NCBI GenBank assembly: GCA_938015295.1 | Contig: CALLQB010000014.1 | Location: 1 to 45,770, forward strand | DNA from: an uncultured Acidimicrobiales bacterium | GTDB lineage: Bacteria; Actinomycetota; Acidimicrobiia; Acidimicrobiales; SHLQ01 | Length of the DNA stretch: 45,770 nucleotides | Reading direction: 5' to 3' | In this document: piece by piece, positions 25,181 through 34,501 of the stretch | Position numbering within the stretch: position 1 is the first letter of the stretch | How the letters are laid out: each line of letters starts with the position of its first letter | Position numbers and translations under genes: made by a program | The notes under the pieces: model-generated | Database searches by the model: none | Seen by the model: the letters and a program-made list of their open reading frames with translations, nothing else | Told to the model about the DNA's origin: nothing

Positions 25181-27145
25181 ATGGCCTCGTACCCGAACGT
25201 TTTTCAGCCGCAACAGATCGGCGGCTGCACCATCCCGAACCGGATAGTGCGCACCGCTCATTCAACCGGCGCTCGTGGCGACGATCTCATCGCCTATCAC
25301 GAAGCACGCGCGAAGGGCGGGGTAGGGCTGGCCATCATCGAAATTGCGGGCGTGACCGAAGAATCGCTTACCGGTATTCCGGTGTACTCCGACGACGTGT
25401 TGCCTTGGTATGAAGAGCTGTCTACCCGCATGCACACCCACGGTACGCAGGTGTTTCAGCAGCTCTGGCACGGCGGAACAACACTTCAGCGTCATCCCGA
25501 TCAGCGGCCGATCGGCCCGAGCGCAATCCCCAATGCCATGGTTGGCATTACCCCTACGGTGATGACCAAGGCGATGATCGACGACACGGTCGAGGCATTC
25601 GCCAAGGCCGCGAAGAGGGTTGAGGCTGGCGGCCTCGATGGCATCGAACTGCACGCTGCTCACGGCTACCTGATCGGCTCGTTCTTTTCGCCGGCGACCA
25701 ACGTGCGCGAGGACGAGTACGGCGGCACTACCGAGAATCGGGCCCGGTTCTGCCGAGAGATCCTTGCCGCCATCCGCTCCGAAGTAAGCGCCGGATTCCC
25801 GGTAGGTATCCGTATCTCTGGTGACGAGTTCATCGATGGAGGTATCGATCACATCGAGGCCGAGAACCTGGCCCGGCATCTCGAACCCGACATCGATTTC
25901 CTCGACGTCTCGATGGGCACCTACTGGCGGTTCCATAAGTTTTTGTCGACGCTCGACGACCCACTTGGTTACGAACTCGACAACAACGAGAAGGTGACGA
26001 AGGTGGTCGACGTGCCCACGATCGTCACCGGTCGCATCATGACGCTCGATCACGCCGACCACATCGTGGGTTCGGGCATGGCCGACATGGTGTCGATCGT
26101 GCGAGCGATGATTGCCGACCCGAACCTGGTCGTGAAGGCACGCGACGGCCGAGAAGACGAGATCCGGCCGTGTATTGGTACCTCGATGGGTTGTGTCGCC
26201 CAGCTGATGACCACCGGCAAGATCCAGTGTGTGGTCAACGTGGCTGCAGGCGCCGAAAACAAGACCCCGTTCGAAACGCCTGGACCGGCCGACGTTATCA
26301 AGAACGTGATGGTCATCGGTGGGGGACCAGCGGGTCTCGAAGCTGCCCGCACCGCAGCGCTTCGAGGCCACACCGTCGACCTCTACGAAATGACCGGCGA
26401 CCTGGGCGGACAGGTTCGTATGGCGGCCTCGGTGCCACCGCGGTCTGACCTCGAAGCCATCACCCGTTGGCTGGCCGATGAGATCGAGCGCCTCGGTGTG
26501 CGCGTGCATTTGCGCACCCCGGTCGACCCCGACCTGATCCTCGAAGTCGGCGCCGACGAGGTCATTGTGGCGACGGGCTCAACGCCTCGCGATGCCGGGT
26601 TTCAGCTGTCTTCACCATCGGTCCCGATTGTGGGTGCCGACCTTCCGCATGTGTCCACCAGTTGGGAAGTGTTGGGCTTCGGCGGCCGGGCGAAGGTCGG
26701 CTCGACCGCCGTGGTGTACGACGACACCGGGACGTTCGAAGCGATCTCGGTGGCCGACAAGCTTGTCGCTCAGGGGCTTGCGGTGACCATCGTGAGCCGT
26801 CACGAAAACCTCGGCGGCATGACCATCTACCCACGGGCAACGGTGGCGGCCAGCCGCGAGCGGCTCTTCGATGCCGGCGTGACGTTCGTGCCATCGATGG
26901 CCATCCGCCAGATCACCGAAACTGAGGTGGTTGCCTACGGTCTCGGCCTCGGACGCAAACAAACCTTTGCGGCCGACACCGTGTGCCTAGTGACCTACCA
27001 CGTCCCCAACGACGAACTGGTCGGCTACCTCAACGAGAACCACGCCGAGGCCGGCCTCAACCTGCACGTCATCGGCAACGCCAACGGCACCGACACCATC
27101 CAAGCCGCAATCAAAAGCGCAGCCAAAGTAACGAGGTCGCTCTAA
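25181..27145 (+). CDS. Old-yellow-enzyme/2,4-dienoyl-CoA-reductase-type flavoprotein with an altered Fe-S motif
   Basis: 654 aa: an FMN-binding TIM barrel (1-325; LHAAHGYLIGSFFSPATNVR), a linker that normally holds a [4Fe-4S] cluster (330-350), and an FAD/NAD(P) domain starting VMVIGGGPAGLEAAR (376-390). Relatives are 2,4-dienoyl-CoA reductase and trimethylamine/dimethylamine dehydrogenase. The cluster motif, normally C-x2-C-x3-C-x11-C, reads C331-x2-T334-x3-C338-x11-C350, so one ligand is Thr. This may be a three-Cys cluster or none. The gene is coupled to the P450 (4-bp gap), suggesting successive oxidation and reduction of one substrate. ATG at 25181. Confidence 0.9.
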   Translation: MASYPNVFQPQQIGGCTIPNRIVRTAHSTGARGDDLIAYHEARAKGGVGLAIIEIAGVTEESLTGIPVYSDDVLPWYEELSTRMHTHGTQVFQQLWHGGTTLQRHPDQRPIGPSAIPNAMVGITPTVMTKAMIDDTVEAFAKAAKRVEAGGLDGIELHAAHGYLIGSFFSPATNVREDEYGGTTENRARFCREILAAIRSEVSAGFPVGIRISGDEFIDGGIDHIEAENLARHLEPDIDFLDVSMGTYWRFHKFLSTLDDPLGYELDNNEKVTKVVDVPTIVTGRIMTLDHADHIVGSGMADMVSIVRAMIADPNLVVKARDGREDEIRPCIGTSMGCVAQLMTTGKIQCVVNVAAGAENKTPFETPGPADVIKNVMVIGGGPAGLEAARTAALRGHTVDLYEMTGDLGGQVRMAASVPPRSDLEAITRWLADEIERLGVRVHLRTPVDPDLILEVGADEVIVATGSTPRDAGFQLSSPSVPIVGADLPHVSTSWEVLGFGGRAKVGSTAVVYDDTGTFEAISVADKLVAQGLAVTIVSRHENLGGMTIYPRATVAASRERLFDAGVTFVPSMAIRQITETEVVAYGLGLGRKQTFAADTVCLVTYHVPNDELVGYLNENHAEAGLNLHVIGNANGTDTIQAAIKSAAKVTRSL

Positions 27146-27181
27146 TCCCCGTTGCAGATCAGCTGGAGTACGATCGCTGCG

Positions 27182-28159
27182 ATGACATTCGATGCGGCGA
27201 CTTCCAAGTTGCCTTGGGGTACGCAAACGAATCCGTTACTTCTTGCGCCGATGCAGGGTGTCACGAACCGAGGCCTGCGCGAAGTTTTCGGTTCAACCGT
27301 CGTACCTGACGCGCTGTTCACCGAGTTCGTTCGGGTGCGTCCAGGCTCGCCGACTCCGGTAACCAACGCCGACTTCGTCGAAGCCACGGCGGAGGTTCCG
27401 GGGATTCCCTTGGTGGTGCAAGTTATCGGAAGCGCGGATGACGGCGTCGTGCAAGCCACTCGAGATCTCGTCTCGCGAGGCGTGCAGCATATCAATGTGA
27501 ATATGGGTTGCCCGTGGGGACGTATGACGTCGATCCTCGCTGGGGGAGGCATGTTCCGTGCCCCCGAGACGGTTGAGCCGATGTTGCGTGAGCTTCGAGA
27601 GATCGTCCCCGGATCCCTGTCGGTGAAGACGCGGTCCGGGATCGACGACGAGCGCCAGATCTTCGATGTGATACCGGCCTTCGAGGCGGCGGGTATCGAC
27701 TTTCTCGTCGTCCACACCCGCACGGTTCAGCAGAAGTACACCGGTGCTGCGAATCACGACCTCACGAGAGAAATCGTTGAGCGAAGTCATGTTCCCGTGA
27801 TCGCCAATGGGGACATAACCACAGCTGTTGAGGCAGCCGACGTCATGGAGCAGACGGGTGCTGCCGGGTTGATGCTCGGACGCGGTGCCATTGCCGATCC
27901 CTGGCTGTTCAACCGTATTCGTGGCACGGCGCCAGATAAGCCCGAGGGCGAGGAACGGAGACGGGAGTTGGCTCGCCACTTATCTCTGTTGTTAGCAAGC
28001 TATGAGACGCTCTTTCACGGCGACGCGCAAATCCTGGCCAAGCTGAAGAGCGTGGTTGCGATGGTCCCGGACCCCGATCAAGCCAGATGGTGCAAGTCGA
28101 TCAAGAAGCAGAAGCGGGTGGCTAGTGTCAGGATCCTGTTGCGGGACTCTGCTGCGTAG
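27182..28159 (+). CDS. dus: tRNA-dihydrouridine synthase
   Basis: 325-aa Dus-family flavoenzyme. It opens NPLLLAPMQGVTNRGLREV, has the catalytic cysteine C110 in NVNMGCPWGRM, the FMN/RNA-contacting KTRSG (K149), HTRTVQQKYTGAANHD and the phosphate loop IANGDITT/LMLGRGAIADPWLF. Dus enzymes reduce uridines in the tRNA D-loop using NADPH and FMN. The ATG at 27182 follows the flavoprotein stop by 36 bp. A housekeeping tRNA-modification gene inside a catabolic region; the subfamily (DusA/B/C) cannot be assigned with certainty. Confidence 0.88.
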   Translation: MTFDAATSKLPWGTQTNPLLLAPMQGVTNRGLREVFGSTVVPDALFTEFVRVRPGSPTPVTNADFVEATAEVPGIPLVVQVIGSADDGVVQATRDLVSRGVQHINVNMGCPWGRMTSILAGGGMFRAPETVEPMLRELREIVPGSLSVKTRSGIDDERQIFDVIPAFEAAGIDFLVVHTRTVQQKYTGAANHDLTREIVERSHVPVIANGDITTAVEAADVMEQTGAAGLMLGRGAIADPWLFNRIRGTAPDKPEGEERRRELARHLSLLLASYETLFHGDAQILAKLKSVVAMVPDPDQARWCKSIKKQKRVASVRILLRDSAA

Positions 28160-28174
28160 AGACAGCCAGCGTCT

Positions 28175-28846
28175 TTACGCGTCGTCGATGGGGTTCTTGT
28201 ATCGGTCGAGGTAGGTGATCGTCGATACCGGAGGCCGTTGTGCCGGTTTGAAGTCGGTGCCTTTGGTGTAGGCCACCGGCAGGAGGCCGGCTTGGGTCAG
28301 GTGCGGTGGAATCCCCAGGAGTTCAGCCGCCTCGTCTTCGAACTGGAGGTGCATTGTCGTGTAGCAGCTGCCGAGCCCCCGGCTTCGCAGCGCTAGCTGA
28401 AAGCTCCACATCGCCGGCACGATTGACCCGAGGAGACCGGCGGCCAAGGTCGTGAGGTTGTTGGCCCCGCCGAGCGAAGACGCGTCGAGGCGCCCGATGA
28501 TCAGCGGAATAACCAGCACCGGGACCTTCTCGAGATTTTGGGCGAGGTAGCTTGCCGAGTCGAGCACTCGGTGCATCGTCGACCCCGGCTCGGTGCTTTC
28601 AGCTGCCTGGTCTAGGTAGTCACCGCCGCCTCGCCGGTAAAGGTCGGCGAGCGCACGCTTTTGTTCTTGGTCACGTACGACCATCCAGCGCCATCCCTGC
28701 TGGTTCGATCCCGTCGGTGCCTGCACCGCCAGCTGTAGACATTCGAGCACGACCTCGTTGGGGACGTCGCGATCGAGATCGAGTCGCTTGCGAACCGCAC
28801 GAGTGGTCGAGAGCAGTGCATCGGTCTGGGACACATCGAAATCCAT
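28175..28846 (-). CDS. Nitroreductase-family flavoprotein (2 of 3)
   Basis: 223 aa. STTRAVRKRLDLDRDVPNE carries the FMN-phosphate arginines, APTGSNQQGWRWMVV the flavin-stacking region, and RGLGSCYTTMHL the C-terminal flavin contact. It is the last gene of a minus-strand run (CoA-transferase, LLM oxidoreductase, nitroreductase) with gaps of 49-56 bp, so an operon is likely. Such enzymes reduce nitro groups or activated double bonds. It is convergent with the Dus gene (15-bp gap). Confidence 0.86.
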   Translation of the reverse strand: MDFDVSQTDALLSTTRAVRKRLDLDRDVPNEVVLECLQLAVQAPTGSNQQGWRWMVVRDQEQKRALADLYRRGGGDYLDQAAESTEPGSTMHRVLDSASYLAQNLEKVPVLVIPLIIGRLDASSLGGANNLTTLAAGLLGSIVPAMWSFQLALRSRGLGSCYTTMHLQFEDEAAELLGIPPHLTQAGLLPVAYTKGTDFKPAQRPPVSTITYLDRYKNPIDDA

Positions 28847-28895
28847 GCCTCAGTGTTTCACGGGCCGCACCATTTGGGCAGACCCGACCGACGGA

Positions 28896-29756
28896 TCAGG
28901 TGTCGAGGCGTTGCTGGACACTGGACATGAAGTCGAGGTGCCCTTCGATGGAATCGAGTCCCATACCCATCGTGCAAACCGCGACATGGGTCCCGCCTGA
29001 CTCTCGCCACCGCTCGATGGTTTCCACGCATGTGTCGACCGTCTTGGCCCGAAGCGTGATGATCTCCCTACCGAAACCGGTGAGGTCACGGCCAGCCTTC
29101 TCGGCTGCCGATTCAATCTGGCTCCAACCGTCGGTGCACCGCTCGTAGTCGCCGGCGAACATGAAACCGTCGCCTACTTGTGCGGCACGGCGGAAAGCCA
29201 CTGAGCTGAAGCCGCCGAGCCAGATGGGGATCTGGCGGTTTGGTCGAGGGATAAGGGTTCCCCGCTCGATGGAGTGAAAGTCGCCTTTGTAGGTGATGAG
29301 GTCCTTTGACCAGAGCTCGCGCAGGTACGGGATCTGTTCGTCAAATATCGGGCCTCGCTTGTCGAATGGTAAGCCGAGGGCGTCGTATTCGACGTAGTTC
29401 CAGCCCGTGCCGACACCTAGGCGCAACCGGCCGCCCGACATCAGGTCGAGGTCGGCCGCCTGTTTGGCGACGAGCACGGTCTGGCGTTGGGGCAGGATCA
29501 GCACACCGGTAGCGAACCCGATGCGCGAGGTCATTCCCGCGAGGTAGGCGAACAGCACAAACGGGTCGTGAAACGGATCGTTCTCGGTGTAGGGCCCCCA
29601 GAGTTCCGGGTCCCGGTCGGCGTGGGCCGCTCCCACCACGTGGTCGTAGGCAAGGAGGTAGTCATAGCCGAGTTCTTCGGTGGCGAGTCCGATCTGGCGA
29701 ACCGCTTCAGGGTCGCCCCGGAGCTCAGTCTGCGGGTAGACGATGCCGATTTCCAT
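28896..29756 (-). CDS. LLM-class (luciferase-like) F420-dependent oxidoreductase
   Basis: 286-aa bacterial-luciferase-like TIM barrel. Diagnostic stretches are ELGYDYLLAYDHVVG at the N-terminus, RIGFATGVLILPQRQTVLVAKQAADLD, GGRLRLGVGTGWNYVEYDALG and PIWLGGFSSVAFRRAAQVGDGF. This subgroup in actinobacteria uses F420 (sometimes FMN) to oxidise or reduce alcohols, acyl-CoAs or enones. The ATG at 29756 follows GGAG at good spacing; the frame is open to 29780. It sits between the fused CoA-transferase and a nitroreductase on the same strand. Confidence 0.88.
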   Translation of the reverse strand: MEIGIVYPQTELRGDPEAVRQIGLATEELGYDYLLAYDHVVGAAHADRDPELWGPYTENDPFHDPFVLFAYLAGMTSRIGFATGVLILPQRQTVLVAKQAADLDLMSGGRLRLGVGTGWNYVEYDALGLPFDKRGPIFDEQIPYLRELWSKDLITYKGDFHSIERGTLIPRPNRQIPIWLGGFSSVAFRRAAQVGDGFMFAGDYERCTDGWSQIESAAEKAGRDLTGFGREIITLRAKTVDTCVETIERWRESGGTHVAVCTMGMGLDSIEGHLDFMSSVQQRLDT

Positions 29757-29812
29757 TGCCGGTGACTCCTCAGAGTGCATTTCGGGGAGTGGTCTCCACG
29801 AAGATCCACAGG

Positions 29813-32104
29813 TCAGCTGAGCGTAGTACCAATTTCGTTGCGCTCTTCGAGATCAGCGATGTCGTTGGTGCTGAAGCCCAACGCGGCTAGCACGTCGTGG
29901 TTGTGTTGGCCGAGCGTTGGAGTAGGCGTTCGAATCCAGCGGTCGATGCCCTCCATGCGGAACGGTTGGCCGGGCATGTGGTGCTCGCCAACGGCAGCGT
30001 GGTCGACAAGCTCGAAGAACCCGCGGGCCTCGAACTGTGGGTGCTGGTGCAGCGCAGCGTGGTTTCGGCAAACGACCGCTGGCACGCCTGCCTCTTGAAG
30101 TGCCGCCTCGGCCGCCCCAACCGTGCGACTGCCAACAAACGTTTCCATTGCCGCATCGATATCGTCGTGGCCTGTTTGGCGCTGGGCGAATGTCCAGCTC
30201 GGATCGCGGCCGATGAGCTTCGCCAATGCGCGCCACTGCTCATCGGTTTCAACGGACACAGCGAGCCATGTCTCGGCGCCGGACCCTTGGTACACCCCCT
30301 GCGGCGCAGCGTGGCGGCTGCGGTTGCCGAGCCGTTCGAGGGCTACCCCGTTGGCTGTCCATTCGATGATCATCTCGGCCGCACAGTTCACGGCCGACTC
30401 GATCATCGTCGATTCGACAAAGACCCCCTTGCCGGTGAGCTCTGCCTTTCGGAGGCCGAGGAGAGCATTGAACGCGCCGTGCATGCCGGCAATCGGGTCG
30501 CACGGTCCTCGCGGAATGCGTGGCTGATCGTTGGGGTGGCCGGTGAGCCACGCCATGCCCGACATCTGTTCCATGGTCTGTGCAAAACCCACGCGCTCGC
30601 GCCACGGACCAGCGAGGCCGAAAGCTGGCATCCGAACCATGACGAGGTTCGGGTTGCGAGCCGACAGCGTGTCCCAGTCGAGGTCGAACCCTTCGATCAC
30701 CCGGGGGCTGAAGTTCTCGACAAACAGATCCGCCGTATCGACCAGCTGCAACAAAAGGTCGCGGCCGGTGGGCGAACTCAGATCGAGGGTGACCGCTCGT
30801 TTGTCGTGGTTGGCGGCGACGAACATGTGTCCCCACTCCCACCAGTTCTCCTTCTTGCCAAACATGCGGCCGGTAAGTCGCATGCCATCGGGGTGCGCCA
30901 TCGATTCGACGTGAATCACCTCGGCGCCAAGAGCCGCCAACATTTGTGTGCTCGAAGGGCCAGCCCACCAGCTGGTGACATCGAGAACCTTCAAACCTTC
31001 GAGCGGTCGGTCTGCTTGAGTCGCTTGGGATGGTTGAGTGCTGCCTGGCCGAGGCGTGACCGTCCCATCGTGCTCACCAACATCGGGAGCGCGCCGTGGC
31101 TCGGCCGGTCGTTCGCCGTCGATGATGCGCGGCGGTCGGGGCGCCCGAAACCCATCAGGGTAGGTGACAAAGAAATCGCGATCGGCCAGATGGTCCTCGG
31201 CGAGCAGGCTGGCGGCATTGTTCACTCGGGCCACCGGCACCCGAAGTTCAGAGGCCAGCCGAACGACCTCGTCGGTCGTGTGGCGCATGGTCCACGAGTG
31301 AACAATGCCGGTCCACTCCTCAAAGTTGGTCAGGCGAACCCGCGGATTCGACCAGTCGCTTTCCATCAGGTCTGGACGCTCGATCAACAAACAGAACGCC
31401 TGAAACTGCAGACCAGTGTTGGTGTTGAAACCCACCCACCCATCGAGTGTCGGCTCGATCGACGGCGTCTCGGTCGACCTCGATGGCGGCTCGGTGCGGC
31501 CCGAAAGTTGCTGCATCAAATCGGTAAACACCGACCCGGCAATGGCGGTGCCCTCGGCAATCGAAACGTCGATCAGGTTGCCGGCGTCAGCGCCCCGCTT
31601 CTTGTCGAGCGCTGCGACCAGTGTCGGGGGAGCGGCGTAGCAGGCAGCCATCCACAGGAACATCTCGCCGCCAGCAGCGTACGGCGGCATCGACCCCAAA
31701 CCGCGGCTGATGATCGAACCAGCGTCGGCCTGAATGAGGAACTCGTTGAACGTGTTCAGGGCCCATGGCCCGGTGAGGCCGTACGGGCGGATCGAGGTCA
31801 CCACAGCCGCAGGGTGCGAACTTCGAAGAGCCTGCACCTCGGCAGGCGATTGTGTTTCGTCGACGATGATGACATCGGCGTCTTCAAGCAGCGGCGTCAC
31901 ATCGACTGACTCGATATCTCCCGTCACCGACCGGGTGCCAGCAGCGAGAAAGGCAAAGAGCGAGGCCGACCGGTGGCGCAACGCTGAACCGCTTCGAGCC
32001 TCAACAACGATGACGTCGGCCCCGGCGTCGACGAAAAGTTTGGCCAGGTACCCGCCAGCGATGCCGTTGGACAGATCGATCACACGGATGTCGGAGAGGG
32101 TCAC
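29813..32104 (-). CDS. Tandem-fused class III (CaiB/BaiF) CoA-transferase
   Basis: 763 aa, about twice the usual ~390. Residues 1-340 are one CaiB/BaiF domain (SDIRVIDLSNGIAGGYLAKLF), 340-368 a Pro/Gln-rich linker, and 369-763 a second domain (LKVLDVTSWWAGPSSTQMLAALGAEVIHVE). The second half has D536 in GPCDPIAGMHGAFNALLGL, the expected catalytic aspartate that forms an acyl anhydride. The first half has E147 in the matching place (GGEMFLWMAACYA) and is less conserved, so only the C-terminal half may be fully active. The family moves CoA between acyl groups. ATG start at 32104; divergent from the enoyl-CoA hydratase 88 bp away. Confidence 0.88.
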   Translation of the reverse strand: MTLSDIRVIDLSNGIAGGYLAKLFVDAGADVIVVEARSGSALRHRSASLFAFLAAGTRSVTGDIESVDVTPLLEDADVIIVDETQSPAEVQALRSSHPAAVVTSIRPYGLTGPWALNTFNEFLIQADAGSIISRGLGSMPPYAAGGEMFLWMAACYAAPPTLVAALDKKRGADAGNLIDVSIAEGTAIAGSVFTDLMQQLSGRTEPPSRSTETPSIEPTLDGWVGFNTNTGLQFQAFCLLIERPDLMESDWSNPRVRLTNFEEWTGIVHSWTMRHTTDEVVRLASELRVPVARVNNAASLLAEDHLADRDFFVTYPDGFRAPRPPRIIDGERPAEPRRAPDVGEHDGTVTPRPGSTQPSQATQADRPLEGLKVLDVTSWWAGPSSTQMLAALGAEVIHVESMAHPDGMRLTGRMFGKKENWWEWGHMFVAANHDKRAVTLDLSSPTGRDLLLQLVDTADLFVENFSPRVIEGFDLDWDTLSARNPNLVMVRMPAFGLAGPWRERVGFAQTMEQMSGMAWLTGHPNDQPRIPRGPCDPIAGMHGAFNALLGLRKAELTGKGVFVESTMIESAVNCAAEMIIEWTANGVALERLGNRSRHAAPQGVYQGSGAETWLAVSVETDEQWRALAKLIGRDPSWTFAQRQTGHDDIDAAMETFVGSRTVGAAEAALQEAGVPAVVCRNHAALHQHPQFEARGFFELVDHAAVGEHHMPGQPFRMEGIDRWIRTPTPTLGQHNHDVLAALGFSTNDIADLEERNEIGTTLS

Positions 32105-32192
32105 CGCAACACTCCATCAGGCCCGCAGCTCCAACGCCAGTATGCCGCGGGAGTTTCCTCTCGCTCCTCGCTCCTCGGTTACGGTCGCACCC

Positions 32193-32993
32193 ATGATGAG
32201 CAACGCAATACACGACGACGGAACGGTCGACCTCGGTACGCCCGGACTGAAAGCCACGCTCGACGGACACGTGTTGCGAGTGCAGATCGACCGGGTCGAG
32301 AAACGAAACTCGATGACCCAAGATATGTACCGGGGCGTCAAGCGTGCAGCGATCCTTGCTGATCGCGACGTAAACATCGATGTGCTGTTGCTCACCGGCA
32401 GCGCCGACGTGTTTTGTGTCGGCGGCGACATGGGCGGCAACGCGATCGACGATCCGTCGCTACAGGACGAGTGGGACCCCACCGACCACTTTCCTTTCCG
32501 TCACCTCGAACGCTGCTCGGCGGTGGTGATCGCAGCGGTAAACGGTCTGTGTTACGCAGGGGGACTCGACATCATGTTGCACTGCGACTTCGCCATCGCC
32601 ACCGCATCGGCACGTTTCCGTGCGCCCGAACTACTGCGAGGCGCGCCGGACATCTTTATGGCAACCAGGCTCGCCGACTGGGTTGGTGTGGGCAACGCCA
32701 AATGGATCATGTTTGCCATGGAGACGTTCGACGCCGAACGCGCACGCGAGCTCGGGTTGGTGCAACAAGTGGTAGCCGACGACGACTTTCCGGCGGCCGT
32801 CGACGCGCTAGTCGCGAATGTGCTGCTGGGAGCACCGGCGAGCCGAGGGGTCGTCAAGGACGACATGAATCGTCAGCTTCGCCAGTACGACGGCCGGGTA
32901 TTTCAGCGCTCGATCATGAACCCAGAGATGCGCGAGGGAATGGGTGCCTTCCTCGAAAAACGTGATCCTGTCTGGCCCCGCAGTAGCCAGTAG
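32193..32993 (+). CDS. Enoyl-CoA hydratase/isomerase family protein
   Basis: 266-aa crotonase fold. Oxyanion-hole stretches are FCVGGDM (74-80) and CYAGGLD (120-126); the second catalytic acid E146 lies in RFRAPELLRG. The first catalytic position, usually Glu (GGxxEL), is D126, so chemistry may differ from plain hydration. Two adjacent ATGs (32193, 32196) are possible starts; the frame is open to 31734 but only as antisense of the CoA-transferase. It is followed 14 bp later by a Rieske oxygenase, a likely operon. Confidence 0.88.
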   Translation: MMSNAIHDDGTVDLGTPGLKATLDGHVLRVQIDRVEKRNSMTQDMYRGVKRAAILADRDVNIDVLLLTGSADVFCVGGDMGGNAIDDPSLQDEWDPTDHFPFRHLERCSAVVIAAVNGLCYAGGLDIMLHCDFAIATASARFRAPELLRGAPDIFMATRLADWVGVGNAKWIMFAMETFDAERARELGLVQQVVADDDFPAAVDALVANVLLGAPASRGVVKDDMNRQLRQYDGRVFQRSIMNPEMREGMGAFLEKRDPVWPRSSQ

Positions 32994-33007
32994 ACCAGAC
33001 TGCCCCT

Positions 33008-34432
33008 ATGACCGAGGCGCACGCACAAGACAACCCCGAGGCTCGCCGCGAGGTGCCGTTCAAAGTTGTCGAACGCGACCGTATCGACGCTCGCCGGTAT
33101 TACGACCAAGGCTTCTACGACCGCGAGGTCGAGCACCTGTGGCCTCACGTGTGGCAGATGGCATGCCGTCTCGAGGAGATTCCCGAGCGGGGAGACTTTG
33201 TCGAATACACCAACGTTGGCAAGTCGGTCATCGTTGTCCGTAACGGCGATGGCGGTGTAAGCGCGTTTCACAACGCCTGCCGGCACCGCGGCGTACAAGT
33301 GGCGCAGGATCGCGGCAACGTGCGCAACGGTTTCGTCTGTCCGTTTCACGGCTGGTGTTACGACCTCGACGGTGTGAACACGTTCGTCTATTCGCCCGAC
33401 CACTTTCGCGACGCGAACCTCGACCCTGTCGAGTTGAACCTCAAGCCCTGCCGAGTCGACACTTGGGGCGGATGTGCGTTCATCAACCACGATGATGATG
33501 CGCCACCGCTGCGCGAGTCGCTCGAGCCGTTCGCGACCGCGATGGACGCGTTCAACGCCCACGAGATGCGAATCGAATGGGCCGAGTCCTGCCTGCTTCC
33601 GGTTAACTGGCGCCTGGCGCTTGGTGCATTTCTCGAGGGTTACCACGTGCTCACTACCCACCCCGAGTTGATTCCCGCGGGTACCCGCGGCAAAGAGAAG
33701 TACGAAGCATCACGGCCCGGAGTCGCCCACGCCAGCCGGTATTCGGGCACCGCCGACGCACGGTCGCAGGTCGACAACTATCTGCTTTACCTGCGAAACC
33801 TCAACGAGGGCAACAAAGGTATGGTCGACCGGCGCGAGCTCGCTATCGCCGAGAGCTTGCGCGATGTCGAGCTGCCCAGCGACGAAACCGCGGGGCGTGA
33901 CTTCACGCACAAGGTGTACGAAGCGCTCACCGAGTGGAGTGCCGAAACCGGCGTGCCAATGCCTGATTTCAACCACATCATCGAGAACAACATCCCAGCG
34001 GGCACCTGGTATGCCTTTCCTAACTACTTCCTGCAGCCGATCTTTGGCAGCGCACCTCAGTACCGGGTGCGGCCACTTGGCCCCGAGCTCACCTTGTTCG
34101 ACGTGTGGGCGCTCACTCCCTATGCCCCGGGCGAGGCGCCGCCAGTGCCACCCACGCCAACACCCATGGCTCCCGACGACGAGCGATGGCCCCTCATCCC
34201 GTCGCAAGACTTCGCCAACCTGCCCAAGCAGCAGCTGGGGCTTCACGCGGCTGGTTTCGAGTACATGCGACTCGCCGAAGGTGTCGAGGGCATGGTGAGC
34301 AACGTCGAACGGTTGGTCGACGGCTACTTGGCTGGCGCCGATAAAGAGCAGCTAGCTCGGGCAGTGCAACACGTAACCGGTCGAATCGGTCACGTCGATA
34401 TGCACACCAACGAGTTCCTCGATCTCGGCTAG
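33008..34432 (+). CDS. Rieske non-haem iron oxygenase, alpha subunit (3 of 3)
   Basis: 474 aa. Rieske ligands are C91-x-H93 (CRHR) and C111-x-x-H114 (CPFHGW). The catalytic iron region is GAFLEGYHVLTTHPE with E210, H213 and H218; the Asp-Asn pair seen just before this in the other two Rieske proteins is Gly-Ala here. The C-terminal half differs from theirs (NIPAGTWYAFPNYFLQP), so it belongs to another subgroup. ATG at 33008, 14 bp after the enoyl-CoA hydratase. No reductase partner in the window. Likely an aromatic or alicyclic hydroxylase, unproven. Confidence 0.9.
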   Translation: MTEAHAQDNPEARREVPFKVVERDRIDARRYYDQGFYDREVEHLWPHVWQMACRLEEIPERGDFVEYTNVGKSVIVVRNGDGGVSAFHNACRHRGVQVAQDRGNVRNGFVCPFHGWCYDLDGVNTFVYSPDHFRDANLDPVELNLKPCRVDTWGGCAFINHDDDAPPLRESLEPFATAMDAFNAHEMRIEWAESCLLPVNWRLALGAFLEGYHVLTTHPELIPAGTRGKEKYEASRPGVAHASRYSGTADARSQVDNYLLYLRNLNEGNKGMVDRRELAIAESLRDVELPSDETAGRDFTHKVYEALTEWSAETGVPMPDFNHIIENNIPAGTWYAFPNYFLQPIFGSAPQYRVRPLGPELTLFDVWALTPYAPGEAPPVPPTPTPMAPDDERWPLIPSQDFANLPKQQLGLHAAGFEYMRLAEGVEGMVSNVERLVDGYLAGADKEQLARAVQHVTGRIGHVDMHTNEFLDLG

Positions 34433-34501
34433 TTCGTGGGCCGATTCCCCTAAAACGCTTGACCTTTGGCGGTGTAGAGGGGGAGCGAGAACTGCGAATT
34501 G

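Noticed and set aside
25262..26509. 415-codon minus-strand frame over the flavoprotein gene
   Set aside because: His/Val-rich antisense composition with no family features; the plus strand is a full OYE-type enzyme.
29897..31909. 670-codon plus-strand frame opposite the CoA-transferase
   Set aside because: Antisense shadow of a long GC-rich gene; no domain and no ribosome-binding site.
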